This document shows, in pieces, positions 6,568 to 14,279 of a DNA stretch of 18,704 nt (position 1 is the stretch's first letter; each line of letters opens with the position of its first letter). The stretch is from assembly GCA_012517025.1 (NCBI GenBank), contig JAAYVT010000200.1:1-18704 (forward strand), in the 5' to 3' direction. The DNA comes from Phyllobacteriaceae bacterium. GTDB taxonomy: Bacteria > Pseudomonadota > Alphaproteobacteria > Rhizobiales > Ancalomicrobiaceae. The notes below the pieces were generated by a model. That model saw only the letters and a program-made list of their open reading frames with translations. It was not told the origin of the DNA and ran no database searches. A program made the translations under genes and the position numbers.

Positions 6568-7278
6568 TCACGGGGTCGGGGCGAGGGGGGCATCGGGGGT
6601 GGGCACGGCGGCGCCTTCTGGGAGCACCGTCATGCGGACTTTGTCGGAGAAGAGGGCATGATGGCCGTTGTCGGTCAAGTCGAACCGATCGGCCTCGAGC
6701 CGGGCGGTCGGGCCGTCGATGCGGACGCCCTCGCGGCCCTCGATGCGGCCGCCGACGAGGTCGACGTCGGCCGAGGCGCCCTCCGCCCGCCAGCCGTTCG
6801 AGGCGGCGATGGTGACGCCGCCCTCGAGGTGCAGCGTCTCGCGATTGCCGTCGTAGACGCCGCGCGCCGATTCGATCTTCACCGAGGTGCCGTCGGAGAG
6901 CTCGAGCCGGCCGTCGATCACCTCCATCCGCACCACCTTGGGGTCTTCGATCGACTGGAAGGCGCGGGCGGCGGAGACGTCGTAGGTGCGGCCCTGGGCG
7001 CGGCCGGACAGTCGCGGCTCGACCATGGTCAGGCCGTCCTTGGAGAACAGCACGTTGCGCACGTCGACGCCGGCGGCGAAGTGCATCTTCGCCCAGGTCA
7101 ATCCGCCGACCGCCAGTGCCGCGGCGATGCCGAGGCTGGGCAGCAGGATCTTGAACAGGCGGACGCGGCGCGAATGACGATCGGCGTCGATGTGCGCGGC
7201 GGGGCGACGAACCGGCGTGGCGATGCCCTCGCCCGGGTTCGCAGACCCCCGCGTCGTCATCGTGCTCGTGTCGTCCAT
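6568..7278 (-). CDS. lptC: LPS export ABC transporter periplasmic protein LptC
   Basis: LptC is a bitopic inner-membrane protein that receives LPS from LptFG and passes it to LptA. The protein is 236 residues, on the longer side, as in alphaproteobacteria. A cytoplasmic N-terminal tail of about 40 residues contains basic residues (HSRRVRLFK). One transmembrane helix (about 43-62: KILLPSLGIAAALAVGGLTW) follows, then a periplasmic jellyroll with regular beta strands (GRTYDVSAARAFQ, ESARGVYDGNRETLHLEGGV, ASADVDLVGGRIEG). A strong GGAGGA site precedes the ATG. It follows rnd by 55 bp and precedes lptA by 10 bp. Identification rests on topology and gene order more than on motifs. Confidence 0.9.
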   Translation of the reverse strand: MDDTSTMTTRGSANPGEGIATPVRRPAAHIDADRHSRRVRLFKILLPSLGIAAALAVGGLTWAKMHFAAGVDVRNVLFSKDGLTMVEPRLSGRAQGRTYDVSAARAFQSIEDPKVVRMEVIDGRLELSDGTSVKIESARGVYDGNRETLHLEGGVTIAASNGWRAEGASADVDLVGGRIEGREGVRIDGPTARLEADRFDLTDNGHHALFSDKVRMTVLPEGAAVPTPDAPLAPTP

Positions 7279-7333
7279 GCGTCCTCCGATGCGGGCATCC
7301 GTGCCGCCCGGCGCCGTCGCGCCGCAGGCTCAC

Positions 7334-7948
7334 TCAGGAGTGATCGAGGATGTCGCTCTCGGTCCAACCCATGAGGTCCAGTTTCGCACGCGTCGGCAGA
7401 TAGTCGAAACACGCCTTCGCGATCTCCATGCGTCCTTCGCGCACCAGGATCGGCTCGAGCTTCGCGACCAGCGCATGGAGATGGAGCACGTCGGAGGCGG
7501 CGTAGGCGAGCTGCGCCTCGGAGAGCTCGGCGGCGCCCCAGTCGGAGCTCTGCTGCTGCTTGGAGATCTCGACCCCGATGAGATCGCGGCAGAGATCCTT
7601 GAGGCCGTGCCGGTCGGTGTAGGTGCGCACCAGCTTGGAGGCGATCTTGGTGCAGAACACCGGCTGCGGCATCACCCCGAAGGCGTGGTAGAGCGCGGCC
7701 AGATCGAAGCGGGCGTAGTGGAAGATCTTGATGACCTTCGGGTCGGCGAGCAGCTTCTGCAGGTTGGGCGCCGCGGTCTGTCCCTTGGCGATCTTGACCA
7801 CGTCGGCGGTGCCGTCGCCGGGCGACAGCTGCACGACGCAGAGCCGGTCGCGATGCGGCATCAGCCCCATCGTCTCGGTGTCGATGGCGACGCTCCCCCC
7901 GTACTGGGAGAGATCGGGCAGGTCTTCGTGGTGATAGCGGATGGTCAT
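7334..7948 (-). CDS. rnd: Ribonuclease D, short single-domain 3'-5' exonuclease
   Basis: This is a 204-residue DEDDy-family 3'-5' exoribonuclease, the short form common in alphaproteobacteria. It has only the catalytic domain and lacks the HRDC domains of E. coli RNase D, so its role in tRNA 3'-end trimming or RNA turnover is inferred. The catalytic residues are visible: Asp23 and Glu25 in AIDTET, Asp82 in FHYARFD, and Tyr149 with Asp153 in YAASD. I chose the ATG at 7948 (MTIRYHHEDLP) because the extension up to 8095 is unrelated to the family. It lies directly upstream of lptC, a common arrangement, and may be co-transcribed with it. The upstream gap to the hemerythrin gene is 151 bp. Confidence 0.95.
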   Translation of the reverse strand: MTIRYHHEDLPDLSQYGGSVAIDTETMGLMPHRDRLCVVQLSPGDGTADVVKIAKGQTAAPNLQKLLADPKVIKIFHYARFDLAALYHAFGVMPQPVFCTKIASKLVRTYTDRHGLKDLCRDLIGVEISKQQQSSDWGAAELSEAQLAYAASDVLHLHALVAKLEPILVREGRMEIAKACFDYLPTRAKLDLMGWTESDILDHS

Positions 7949-8099
7949 CGGGATCTCGTCGTCGGGCGCGCGCGAGGCGCGACGCAAGGCTTCCTCGCGC
8001 GCGAGCGTCGAGGCTTCGGGCGCCCCCTTACCACGAGACGCGACCGGAGACGAGAGCGGCGCCCGGATGGCCGCCCCGCGCCCGCCCGTGCCCATTCGC

Positions 8100-8501
8100 T
8101 CAGCCGACCGCCTGCGCCGGTTCGAGCGGAGCCGCCGTCGCCGCGATCAGGAACCGCGAGGTCACCCGATCGACCGTGTCGACGTGGGCGGTGACCGCCT
8201 CGGCGAGCTCGGCGAAGGTTCGCCGCAGGGCGTCGGGCGAGGTCCGCTCGGTCGGCCGCCGGGCGGCGATCGCGTCGAGCAGCTCGCGATGCCGGATGCG
8301 ATGGCAATCGAGGACCGGAACCCGCGCCGCTTCCATCAACACGTCTTCGCGAGCGAAATGGGAGGTCACCTCCGCCTCGATCGCGGCGTAGAGCGCCGGC
8401 AGATCCTCGTCGCGGGTGTGCGGCACGCGGTCGAGCATCGCCTCGAGGGCGGCGTGATCGGCGTCCATTTCCGGGACGCCGAGGGGAAGGGCGGGATGCA
8501 T
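8100..8501 (-). CDS. Bacteriohemerythrin
   Basis: This 133-residue single-domain hemerythrin is a four-helix bundle that binds O2 at a non-haem di-iron site. It may store, sense or deliver oxygen in the cytosol. All seven iron ligands of the bacteriohemerythrin pattern are present: His16 (MDADHAAL), His48 and Glu52 (HFARE), His67 and His71 (HRIRH), His106 and Asp111 (HVDTVD). There is no signal peptide or attached signalling domain. I chose the ATG at 8501 because the protein starts just before the family motif; longer upstream reading has no similarity and runs into the bdhA coding region. It is divergent from bdhA across a 214-bp gap and ends 151 bp before rnd starts. Confidence 0.92.
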   Translation of the reverse strand: MHPALPLGVPEMDADHAALEAMLDRVPHTRDEDLPALYAAIEAEVTSHFAREDVLMEAARVPVLDCHRIRHRELLDAIAARRPTERTSPDALRRTFAELAEAVTAHVDTVDRVTSRFLIAATAAPLEPAQAVG

Positions 8502-8564
8502 CGGGGAAGCCTCTCGTCGGTCGGTCGATGGGTGCGATCGTCGACGTGATGCGGCGTGATCTCC

Positions 8565-8593
8565 TTGACCTTTGGTACCTCGCCTTGAAGAAT
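8565..8593 (+). promoter_or_regulatory. Possible sigma-70 promoter of bdhA
   Basis: TTGACC (8565-8570, five of six consensus bases) and AAGAAT (8588-8593, four of six) are separated by exactly 17 bp. Transcription would start near 8600, giving a leader of about 115 nt. No operator or hairpin is evident in that leader. Confidence 0.45.
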
Positions 8594-8715
8594 CACTCGG
8601 CCCGCGGGTGAGGCGAGGGTGGCGATGAGCCGCCGGAAACCCTAGTTGCTCCCGTGAGGTGGCGTTCGGTTCCGCCGGCGCTGCACCCCGCGAAACACAT
8701 CCGAGGACATCCATC

Positions 8716-9501
8716 ATGAGCTTCCAAGGCAAGACCGTGCTCGTCACCGGTTCCACCAGCGGCATCGGGCTCGCGGTCGCCACCCGCTTCGCTTCGCTCG
8801 GCGCGAACGTCGTCCTGAACGGCTTCGGCGATGCCGCCGAGATCGAAAAGATCCGCTCCGGTCTCGCCGCCCAATACGGCGTCGAGGTCGCCTACGACGG
8901 CGCCGACATGTCCAAGCCGGCCGAGATCGCGAAGATGATCGAGGATGCGATCGCCAAGTTCGGCGGCATCGACGTGCTGGTCAACAACGCCGGCATCCAG
9001 TTCGTCTCGCCGGTCGAGGACTTCCCGGTCGAGAAGTGGGACGCGATCATCGCGATCAACCTGTCGTCGGCCTTCCACACCATCCGCACGACGCTGCCGT
9101 CGATGAAGAAGCGCGGCTCCGGCACCATCGTCAACATCGCCTCGGCGCACGCGTTGATCGCTTCGCCGTTCAAGTCGGCCTACGTCTCGGCCAAGCACGG
9201 CATCGCCGGCCTGACCAAGACGGTGGCGCTCGAGGTCGCCGAGACCGGCATCACCTGCAACGCCATCTGCCCCGGCTACGTCCTCACCCCGCTGGTCGAG
9301 AAGCAGATCCCCGACACCGCCAAGGCCCGCGGCATGTCGGAGGAGGACGTGATCAAGCACGTCATCCTGGAGGCGCAGCCGACCAAGCGCTTCGTCAAGC
9401 CGGAAGAGGTCGCCGGCATCGCCGCCTTCCTCGCCGGCCCGGACGCCGCCTCGATCACCGGCGCGATGATCTCGGTCGACGGCGGTTGGTCGGCCCGCTG
9501 A
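8716..9501 (+). CDS. bdhA: D-3-hydroxybutyrate dehydrogenase
   Basis: This short-chain dehydrogenase (261 residues) most likely oxidises D-3-hydroxybutyrate to acetoacetate with NAD+ (EC 1.1.1.30), the entry into central metabolism for polyhydroxybutyrate breakdown products. The SDR features are all visible: TGSTSGIG (11-18) for NAD binding, NNAG (90-93), and catalytic residues Asn115, Ser143, Tyr156 and Lys160 (SAYVSAKHG). The segments NIASAHALIASPFKSAYV, GITCNAICPGYVLTPLVEKQIPD and FVKPEEVAGIAAFLAGPDA resemble characterised bacterial 3-hydroxybutyrate dehydrogenases. I chose the ATG at 8716 with GAGGA 8 nt upstream; the longer in-frame extension to 8659 is not needed. No phasin or PHB gene is beside it. 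Another hydroxyacyl SDR cannot be excluded, but is less likely. Confidence 0.9.
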   Translation: MSFQGKTVLVTGSTSGIGLAVATRFASLGANVVLNGFGDAAEIEKIRSGLAAQYGVEVAYDGADMSKPAEIAKMIEDAIAKFGGIDVLVNNAGIQFVSPVEDFPVEKWDAIIAINLSSAFHTIRTTLPSMKKRGSGTIVNIASAHALIASPFKSAYVSAKHGIAGLTKTVALEVAETGITCNAICPGYVLTPLVEKQIPDTAKARGMSEEDVIKHVILEAQPTKRFVKPEEVAGIAAFLAGPDAASITGAMISVDGGWSAR

Positions 9502-9508
9502 CGCTTTT

Positions 9509-9529
9509 CGGGGGCGCCTCGCGCCCCCG
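9509..9529. terminator. Hairpin between convergent bdhA and the EI24-like gene
   Basis: A perfect 9-bp GC stem, CGGGGGCGC with GCGCCCCCG, and a 3-nt loop lies 7 bp after the bdhA stop and 17 bp beyond the opposing stop. No clear T-run follows on either strand. Position and strength suggest a shared terminator. Confidence 0.55.
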
Positions 9530-9546
9530 TTCCGCTCCGTCCGACC

Positions 9547-10269
9547 TCACGCCGCCCGGCTGGTCCGTTTGGCCAGATGCACCATCACGGCGGTGGCGAA
9601 CAGTGGCGTCAGGAAATTGACGAAGGGCACCGACAGCAGCAGCGCCGCGACCACGCCGGCGAGGAACGCGGCGGTGGAATGCCGCCGCGCCAGCTCCGCC
9701 GCCGCCTCCCGTCCCATCAGCCGTCGCGCCGCGAAGCCGAAATATTCCCGCGCGATCAGCCAGCCGTTGCCGAGCCAGAAGGCGACCAGATTGACGCCCG
9801 GCACCAGCAGCAGCACCAGGCAGACGAGATTGACGATCAGCGACAGTCCGGTGAACCGTGCCGCGCCGATCAGGCTCTCGCCGAGCGGCATCGGCCGACC
9901 CGGCGGATCGGCCGGATAGTGGGTCGTCTCCACCGCCTCCGCCACCTCGTCGAGGAAGAGGCCGGCGACCGCCGCGGTGATCGGCGCGATCAGGAACGAG
10001 AAGGCGATCATCAGGGCGAGGCCGGAGAAGATCCCGGCGAGCCAGAACACCCCGTCGAGGAAGAACGGCACGTCGATCGGATGGGCACCGGCGGCGTCGC
10101 CGGCGAGATGGGTGAAGAAGCGGGTGCCGAGCGCCCACAGCGCCACCACGATCGTCAACGTCACTCCGAGCGAGCGCAACGCCACGCCGCGAAACGGCGG
10201 CGACACCAGATCCCCGACCCCGTCGCGGATCGCCGCGATCACCAGTCCGGCGGAGGTCTCGCGTGCCAT
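9547..10269 (-). CDS. EI24 domain / CysZ-like membrane protein
   Basis: This 240-residue integral membrane protein belongs to the EI24/CysZ superfamily. CysZ members are sulfate transporters, but many alphaproteobacterial relatives are uncharacterised, so the substrate is unknown. Hydrophobic segments lie at about 31-50, 74-104 (long, probably a hairpin), 139-170 (long, with LLLVPGVNLVAFW) and 198-231 (with SVPFVNFLTPLFATAVMVHL). The paired long helices and the P-x-x-N/F motifs are typical of the family. The ATG at 10269 lies 5 nt after the stop of the upstream oxidoreductase gene, with GGAGG further back, so the two are probably translationally coupled. Nothing nearby points to sulfur metabolism, so I do not assign cysZ. 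Confidence 0.8.
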   Translation of the reverse strand: MARETSAGLVIAAIRDGVGDLVSPPFRGVALRSLGVTLTIVVALWALGTRFFTHLAGDAAGAHPIDVPFFLDGVFWLAGIFSGLALMIAFSFLIAPITAAVAGLFLDEVAEAVETTHYPADPPGRPMPLGESLIGAARFTGLSLIVNLVCLVLLLVPGVNLVAFWLGNGWLIAREYFGFAARRLMGREAAAELARRHSTAAFLAGVVAALLLSVPFVNFLTPLFATAVMVHLAKRTSRAA

Positions 10270-10274
10270 CGCGG

Positions 10275-11642
10275 TCACGCCTCCGGTCCGTGCACCATCA
10301 GGTCCTGCAGCCGGCGAAGCTCGACGATCTTCGAGCCCTGCGGCGGCGCCACGGCGGCGCGGGTGAGGAGTTCGCCCTTGCGGATCGGCTTCAGCACCGT
10401 GCCGCCCTCGATCAGCCCGATCGGCATGGCGCCGGCCGCCCGCGCCGCGCCGTATTCGAGGGTGAAGGCGCGGTAGCAATATTCGCCGATCGCGTCGAGG
10501 CGCTCGCCGGGGGCGAGATCGCGCTTGGCGACCGCCGAGACCTCGGCCGAGGGCACCGGCAGCGCCCGCATGTCGCAACGCCCGTGCAGCACCGCCCGGG
10601 CGGCGGAGAGCGGCACCTCGAGGCTGGTCAGATGATAGGGCCGATAGAAGGTGTAGTAGGGTCCGGGTCCGAGCTTGAGGTCGTTCATCCGCTCGCGCAG
10701 GCGGGGATGGCTCATTTCGGCGACGACGAAGACGCCGGGCGCCACGCCCCGGCCGATCGTGTAGTCGACCACGCCCTTGCGCGTCAGGATGCCGCCGTCT
10801 TCTTTCGGGCAGAGGATGGTGTGCAGGTTCTCGAGCGTCGCCTCCGGTCCGTGCATGCCGGCGACGTCGGGGACGAGGCCGGTGGCGTTGGCGATGTTGG
10901 CCATCTCCACCATCGTCTTCGAGCCGTCGATGAACTCCACCAGCATGCGCGGGTTCATGTTGCGGCGGGTCGCCTCCTCGACGAACTGGTCGGGAGTGGC
11001 GTCGACGTCGAGCGGGTTGTTCTTGCCCTTGCCGGCGGCGATCACCGGATAGCCGAGCGCGGTGACGAACTCGATCAGCTCCATCGTCGACGACGGCTCG
11101 TCGCCGGCGCCGACGGTGTAGACGACGCCGAGTTCGCGGGCGCGGTTCTGCAGCCAGGCGCCGATGGTGACGTCGGCCTCGACGTTCATCATCACGACGT
11201 GCTTGCCCGCCTCCATCGCGCCGAGGCCGATGACCGCGCCCATTTCCGGCTTGCCGGTGGCGTCGATCACCACGTCGACGTGGTCTGAGGTGTAGAGGGC
11301 CTCGACGTTCGGGGTGACCACGGTGTAGCCGGCCTCCACCGCGCGGGCGATCGCCGCCGGCGTCTCGGCGACGCGCAGGCGGTCGGGATCGAGCCCGGCG
11401 GTGAGGAAGGCGTGTTCGGCGTGGCGCTTGCCCGGATCGCGCACCGCGATGACGGTGATCCGGAGCCCCTGCATCAGCGCGATCTGGGTGACGATGTCGG
11501 TGCCCATCTCGCCGACCCCGACGAGGCCGATGCGGATCGGCCGGCCTTCCGCCTCGAGCGTCGTCAGTTCGGCGGCCAGTCCGGTCCGCGCGACGAAACG
11601 CTGACCGACGTCCGGCGTCGGGTGCGTGCCTTCTCTACCCAT
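10275..11642 (-). CDS. NAD(P)-dependent oxidoreductase with C-terminal SAF domain
   Basis: This is a 455-residue protein of a family with an N-terminal homoserine-dehydrogenase-like Rossmann domain and a C-terminal SAF domain. Members are often mislabelled as flagellar FlgA because of the SAF domain. The dinucleotide loop is GVGEMG at 42-47, after IRIGLV. Conserved-looking stretches follow: VDVVIDATGKPEMGA, HVVMMNVEADVTIG, YTVGAGDEPSSTMELIEF, AAGKGKNNPLD and GPYYTFYRPYHLTSLEVPL. The SAF part (about 375-455) includes AVAKRDLAPGERLDAIGEY and LKPIRKGELLT. The substrate is unknown to me; a sugar-acid or polyol-derived substrate is only a guess. I chose the ATG at 11642; a longer start at 11726 would consume the likely promoter. 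It is divergent from the PfkB kinase gene. Confidence 0.85.
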   Translation of the reverse strand: MGREGTHPTPDVGQRFVARTGLAAELTTLEAEGRPIRIGLVGVGEMGTDIVTQIALMQGLRITVIAVRDPGKRHAEHAFLTAGLDPDRLRVAETPAAIARAVEAGYTVVTPNVEALYTSDHVDVVIDATGKPEMGAVIGLGAMEAGKHVVMMNVEADVTIGAWLQNRARELGVVYTVGAGDEPSSTMELIEFVTALGYPVIAAGKGKNNPLDVDATPDQFVEEATRRNMNPRMLVEFIDGSKTMVEMANIANATGLVPDVAGMHGPEATLENLHTILCPKEDGGILTRKGVVDYTIGRGVAPGVFVVAEMSHPRLRERMNDLKLGPGPYYTFYRPYHLTSLEVPLSAARAVLHGRCDMRALPVPSAEVSAVAKRDLAPGERLDAIGEYCYRAFTLEYGAARAAGAMPIGLIEGGTVLKPIRKGELLTRAAVAPPQGSKIVELRRLQDLMVHGPEA

Positions 11643-11675
11643 TTCGACGATCCCTTCGGCCTCGGCCCTTCGGCG

Positions 11676-11704
11676 GACATAGGGCAGGCGGGGCGCGAAC
11701 TCAA
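11676..11704 (-). promoter_or_regulatory. Possible sigma-70 promoter of the SAF-domain oxidoreductase gene
   Basis: On the minus strand, TTGAGT (11704-11699) and TATGTC (11681-11676) are 17 bp apart. The start site would be about 25-30 nt before the ATG at 11642. This also argues against the longer in-frame start at 11726. Confidence 0.45.
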
Positions 11705-11757
11705 CGAAAAAGCACCCCGCCGCCATCGCCGCCGCGATCTTTGCCGCGGTGCGGTGG

Positions 11758-11787
11758 TTGCCACGGCCCCGCGGTTCCCTGTACTAC
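11758..11787 (+). promoter_or_regulatory. Possible sigma-70 promoter of the PfkB-family kinase gene
   Basis: TTGCCA (11758-11763, five of six) and TACTAC (11782-11787, three of six) are 18 bp apart in the divergent intergenic region, about 70 bp before the ATG. This is a weak match by eye. Confidence 0.33.
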
Positions 11788-11854
11788 CGCGACGGCCGAT
11801 CGTCGCTCCGGCGCCGTCGATCGCCTTCGATGTCGCGCGCCGGCGAGAGTGTTC

Positions 11855-12868
11855 ATGTCCGACACCCGCTTCGACGTCCTCGGCATCGGCAACGCCATCG
11901 TCGACGTGCTGGCGCGCGCCGAAGACGATTTTCTGGTGCGCGAGGGGCTGGTCAAGGGATCGATGCGCCTGATCGACGCGGAAGAGGCGGAACGTCTCTA
12001 CGATCACATGGGACCGGCGAAGGAGATCTCCGGCGGCTCGGCCGGCAACACGGTGGCGGCGCTGGCCGGTCTCGGCGGGCGCGCCGCCTATTTCGGCAAG
12101 GTCGCCGACGATCATCTCGGCCGCGCCTTCGCCCACGACATCCGCGCCGTCGGCGTTCATTTCGCCACCGCGCCGCTCGCCGCCGTCGCCCCCGATCACG
12201 CCCCGACGGCGCGCTCGATGATCCTGGTGACGCCGGACGGCGAGCGCACCATGAACACCTTCCTCGGCGCCTGCGTCCATCTCGGCCCCGAGGACGTCGA
12301 TCCGGCGGTGGTCGCCGCCGCCGAGATCGTCTACCTCGAAGGCTATCTGTGGGATCGGCCGGCGGCCAAGGAGGCGTTCCGCAAGGCCTCCGAGATCGCC
12401 CATGCCCACGGCCGCCGCGTCGCCCTGACCCTCTCCGACAGCTTCTGTGTCGATCGTTGGCGCGACGAATTCCTCGATCTGATGCGCTCGAAGACGGTCG
12501 ATCTGGTCTTCGCCAACCAGACCGAGGTGAAGGCGCTCTACGAGACCGCCGATCTCGACGCCGGCATCGCCGCCCTGCGCGCCGACGTCGGGCTGGCCGC
12601 CGTCCCCCTCTCGGACGAGGGATCGCTGGTGGCGAGCGCCGACGGCGTGGTCCGGGTCGCCGCCGCGCCGGTCGACGTGGTGGTCGACACCACCGGCGCC
12701 GGCGATCTCTACGCGGCGGGCTTCCTGTGCGGGCTGTCGCGCGATTTCGATCTCGCCGCCTGCGCCGAACTCGGCGGATTGATGGCCGCCTCGATCATCG
12801 GTCACGTCGGCGCCCGTTCCCAGAACGACCTCGTCGATCTCGCCCGTCAGGCCGGCTTCACGGTCTGA
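11855..12868 (+). CDS. PfkB-family carbohydrate kinase, adenosine-kinase-like
   Basis: This 337-residue ribokinase-fold kinase transfers phosphate from ATP to a sugar or nucleoside hydroxyl. The N-terminal PfkB signature region is visible (FDVLGIGNAIVDVLARAEDDFL, and the substrate loop SGGSAGNTVAALAGLGGRAAYFGKVADDHLG at about 59-89). The C-terminal signature DTTGAGDLYAAGFLCGL starts at 278, with the anion hole at 281-284 and the catalytic base Asp284. The wording GNAIVD and the NQTEVKALY segment fit the alphaproteobacterial group usually labelled adenosine kinase, but the substrate is not proven. I chose the ATG at 11855; an upstream in-frame extension to 11741 is low-quality sequence across the promoter. 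The last 22 bases overlap the end of the convergent diguanylate cyclase gene. Confidence 0.9.
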   Translation: MSDTRFDVLGIGNAIVDVLARAEDDFLVREGLVKGSMRLIDAEEAERLYDHMGPAKEISGGSAGNTVAALAGLGGRAAYFGKVADDHLGRAFAHDIRAVGVHFATAPLAAVAPDHAPTARSMILVTPDGERTMNTFLGACVHLGPEDVDPAVVAAAEIVYLEGYLWDRPAAKEAFRKASEIAHAHGRRVALTLSDSFCVDRWRDEFLDLMRSKTVDLVFANQTEVKALYETADLDAGIAALRADVGLAAVPLSDEGSLVASADGVVRVAAAPVDVVVDTTGAGDLYAAGFLCGLSRDFDLAACAELGGLMAASIIGHVGARSQNDLVDLARQAGFTV

Positions 12869-14085
12869 CCGACGGTCGGATCGTCGACTTCCCAGCGATT
12901 GCGCCCGCCGCGCTTGGCGGCATAGAGGGCGCGGTCGGCACGTTCCAGCGCCTCGCGCCGGCCGATCCGCGCTTCGCCGGGCAGGACGACGCAGCCGAGC
13001 GAGACCGTCACCACGTCGCGACCCGCCTCCTCGGCCGCCGCGTGCGGGATCGCCAGCCGTTCGACGCCGCGCCGCAACCGCTCCAGCAACACCGGCAGAT
13101 CTTCGGTTCCGACGCCGGGAGCGAGCACCACGAACTCCTCGCCGCCGATCCGCGCCACCAGGTCGCCGTGCCCGCGCAGCGTCCCGGCCAGTGCCCGGGC
13201 CACGGCGGTCAGGCAGCGGTCGCCCTCGAGGTGGCCGTAGAGGTCGTTGAACGCCTTGAAGTGGTCGATGTCGATCATCACCACGGCCAGGGAGTCGCCG
13301 CCGGTCTCGGCGCGGATCGCCGCGAACCGTTCCTCGAAGGCGCGGCGATTGCCGATTCCGGTGAGCGTGTCGCGGGTGGTCATCTCCCGCAGCGCCGCGT
13401 TCTGTTCGGCCGACATCTCGGCGAGCAGGCGTTCGCGGGTGAGGAACAGAAACAGCGAGCGGTGGTCGCGGTCGTTGCGGAAGTTGCCCCACAGCGTCAT
13501 CGCACTGACCGACAGCATCAGCAGGAACGCCGGCACGTGCAGCAGCGGGTCGAGCGTCGGGCTTGTGAACAGGGCGACGGCGTAGATCGCGTCGGAGATC
13601 ACGATCGCCGTCAGCGCCTGGCGGAAATGCAACGAGGCGAGGTTGGCGGCGGCGAGCGGCACCATCATCCAGGCGTAGATCCCGATCGTCGCCGCCGCGC
13701 CGACCTCGACGCGGAAACTGACCGAGACCAGCGCCGCCACCACCACCACGCCGGTGATCGACACCCGGTCGATGGTGCGATGCGTCCGCGACGCCAGGGT
13801 GGCGACCAGCACCGCGAAGGCGACCAGCGCGATCGCCGCCATCGTCGCCAGCCAACGGCGGAAGGCGAACGGTTCGACGTCGACGTCGGTGAAGAAGGCG
13901 CGCTGCACCACGAAGGCGGCGAGGACGGAAAGACCGATCAACGAGGCGAAGATCATCGATCTGCGCCGCCGGTCGGCGATCGCGGTGCGGTAATAGTCCT
14001 CGAGAGCAGGCGTGAACGCGAGCGAACCCGGAGGTGCTTCCAGATTGCGGACCACGTCCGCGATCAATTCTTCTCGCGTCGGCAT
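12847..14085 (-). CDS. Membrane-bound diguanylate cyclase (GGDEF domain)
   Basis: This protein makes cyclic-di-GMP from two GTP and is probably anchored in the inner membrane. The 412 residues contain a short soluble N-terminus, about six hydrophobic helices between residues 44 and 200, a short connecting helix, then a C-terminal GGDEF domain from about 235. The domain is intact: DTLTGIGNRRAF (239-250), DIDHFKAFND (272-281) and the active-site GGEEF (314-318). The inhibitory I-site position reads GHGD instead of RxxD, with an Arg one residue too early, so product inhibition may be weakened. I chose the ATG at 14085 (MPTREEL); an ATG at 14106 adds seven residues and is also possible. The stop overlaps the kinase gene tail-to-tail. 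The GGDEF-EAL gene upstream is on the same strand. Confidence 0.93.
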   Translation of the reverse strand: MPTREELIADVVRNLEAPPGSLAFTPALEDYYRTAIADRRRRSMIFASLIGLSVLAAFVVQRAFFTDVDVEPFAFRRWLATMAAIALVAFAVLVATLASRTHRTIDRVSITGVVVVAALVSVSFRVEVGAAATIGIYAWMMVPLAAANLASLHFRQALTAIVISDAIYAVALFTSPTLDPLLHVPAFLLMLSVSAMTLWGNFRNDRDHRSLFLFLTRERLLAEMSAEQNAALREMTTRDTLTGIGNRRAFEERFAAIRAETGGDSLAVVMIDIDHFKAFNDLYGHLEGDRCLTAVARALAGTLRGHGDLVARIGGEEFVVLAPGVGTEDLPVLLERLRRGVERLAIPHAAAEEAGRDVVTVSLGCVVLPGEARIGRREALERADRALYAAKRGGRNRWEVDDPTVGQTVKPA

Positions 14086-14279
14086 CGTCGTCCGTCGGGA
14101 AAGCATGCGGCTGCGGGCGGAAACCCTTCCGCCGCGTCATTAGGCCGGACCGACCGCGGAGTCCATGGCGCGAAACGCCTTCGCGAAAGAAATTTCAGAA
14201 CCGGGATCACTGCGAACCGAGGCGAAGACGGGGACGGCGTCGTCGATCGGCCGGAGCGTCGTGCGTCGCGATCGTCGCC

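Noticed and set aside
8572..8590. Sigma-54 (-24/-12) promoter before bdhA
   Set aside because: TGGTAC-N5-CTTGA resembles the pattern, but the essential GC at -12 is absent; the sigma-70-like reading fits better.
8502..8783. N-terminal extension of the hemerythrin gene
   Set aside because: It overlaps the divergent bdhA coding sequence and its leader, and the added residues do not resemble the family.
10275..11642. Flagellar FlgA annotation for the SAF-domain protein
   Set aside because: Only the SAF domain is shared; the N-terminal two-thirds is a dinucleotide-binding oxidoreductase and no flagellar gene is nearby.
11564..14140. An 858-codon minus-strand open frame
   Set aside because: It covers the cyclase in the wrong frame and runs antisense to the kinase; the translation has no domain and is Arg/Gly-biased.
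14169..14185. Hairpin CGCGAA/TTCGCG between the cyclase and GGDEF-EAL genes as a terminator
   Set aside because: The stem is only 6 bp and no T-run follows on the minus strand, the direction of both genes.
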